Part shown: positions 23,134 through 23,560 of the stretch, piece after piece
How the letters are laid out: each line of letters opens with the position of its first letter
Position numbering within the stretch: the first letter of the stretch is position 1
Assembly: GCA_027577415.1 (NCBI GenBank)
Contig: JANBQS010000273.1
Span: 1 to 23,560, forward strand
Direction of reading: 5' to 3'
Source: Coemansia sp. RSA 922
Taxonomy: Eukaryota > Kickxellomycota > Kickxellomycetes > Kickxellales > Kickxellaceae
DNA length: 23,560 bases
Notes under the pieces: model-generated
The model's input: the letters and a program-made list of their open reading frames with translations, nothing else
What the model was told of the DNA's origin: nothing
The model's database searches: none
Translations under genes and position numbers: made by a program

Positions 23134-23560
23134 ATGGCCACCTCAATGCCAACCGTTACTATGGCGGCGGTCACAACGGCTAGTAGCTCCGTGTTTGCGC
23201 CCAGAGCTAGCCCTATTGCCGAGTCTCTACTGTTGCCCGCAATAGACGAAGTTCTGAATTGCCGACTGGTCGGTCCCTTCTCTATAGCAGTGCAAGTGTT
23301 GGTGGGCACACTAGGCTTCTCCACACTTATTATTAAGCGTCACTTTGAGCGTCCGCGTCGACCATGGCTTGTGTGGTAAGTTTACAGCGCACTGTAGCCA
23401 TGGCATGCTACATTCTACATCTGATAGAAAAGGGGCAGAGGCTACTGTGTCTATTTGGGTAACTAAAGTTTCCTGTTTGGGACTTTTGTTGTAGGGGATT
23501 CGACGTGAGCAAACAAGTCATTGGCGGGACCATGATGCACATGAGCAACTTGCTTGTGTC
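23134..23560 (+). CDS. STIMATE/TMEM110 family membrane protein, N-terminal part (cut by window end)
   Basis: Exon 1 (23134-23375, 80 codons plus TG) and exon 2 (from 23495, starting G) join to make Trp81. The segment LVGPFSIAVQVLVGTLGFSTLIIKRH holds the first membrane helix. ERPRRPWLVW then GFDVSKQVIGG matches the family's RRPWRIWFLDTSKQAIG signature, split by the intron. Animal STIMATE is an ER membrane protein that promotes STIM1 activation at ER-plasma membrane contacts. Fungal members such as yeast YPL162C are described as vacuolar membrane proteins, and fungi lack STIM, so the role here is not calcium entry by that route; this is inference. The variable N-terminus (Ala/Ser/Thr-rich, residues 1-35) has no signal peptide. 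Later helices lie beyond the window. The start at 23134 is the first ATG; the frame extends up to a TTG only. Confidence 0.85.
23376..23494 (+). other. Intron of the STIMATE-like gene (119 bp)
   Basis: Donor GTG|GTAAGTTTAC-type (GTAAGT from 23376) and acceptor TTTTGTTGTAG|GGGATTC, with a branch-like GTAACTAAAG near 23459-23468. Joining rebuilds the conserved W-G-F-D-V-S-K-Q block across the junction. Confidence 0.9.

Overview
The window reads as a piece of an intron-poor, compact fungal nuclear genome. Several genes are broad eukaryotic housekeeping genes: a CaMKK-type kinase tail, U5 snRNP 40K, SDHAF3, TFIIA gamma, ORC6, FAB1, PEX2, a Chk2/Cds1 kinase and a STIMATE family protein. One gene is fungal in style: a GPI-anchored wall protein with a Kex2 site and two CBM19-like chitin-binding modules. 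Only three introns are clearly supported (122, 137 and 119 bp), all GTAAG...AG. Low intron density, short spacers and divergence of the sequences suggest an early-diverging (zygomycete-grade, perhaps Kickxellomycotina) fungus. That placement is inference, not something I could test.

Layout. 1-368: 3' end of a CaMKK-like kinase (+), facing an unrecognised 118-residue protein (-). 1331-3074: divergent pair SNRNP40 (-) and SDHAF3 (+). 3206-3600: an interrupted minus-strand reading frame of unclear status. 3787-4281: a small protein resembling the N-terminal ubiquitin-like domain of ATG11/FIP200 (+). 4630-6214: TFIIA gamma and ORC6 in tandem (+). 6287-9708: a large low-complexity Q/P-rich protein (-, one intron), tail-to-tail with ORC6. 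10241-17413: FAB1 PI3P 5-kinase (-), intronless, 2390 residues, without a FYVE domain. 17968-18282: a small PB1-like protein with a CaaX box (+), tail-to-tail with the GPI/CBM19 wall protein (-, 18374-19249). 19860-22743: PEX2 and the FHA/SCD checkpoint kinase (+). 23134-end: first exons of a STIMATE/TMEM110 protein (+).

The genes do not form an operon or a pathway cluster; this is ordinary eukaryotic gene order. Some share themes: ORC6 and the Chk2-type kinase act in DNA replication and its checkpoint, and FAB1, PEX2 and STIMATE act at organelle membranes. I see no transposon, CRISPR array, tRNA or rRNA. The most noteworthy points are the PB1-like CaaX protein, the FYVE-less FAB1, two or three small AT-rich orphan proteins with a possible ubiquitin-like fold, and the unresolved interrupted frame at 3206-3600.
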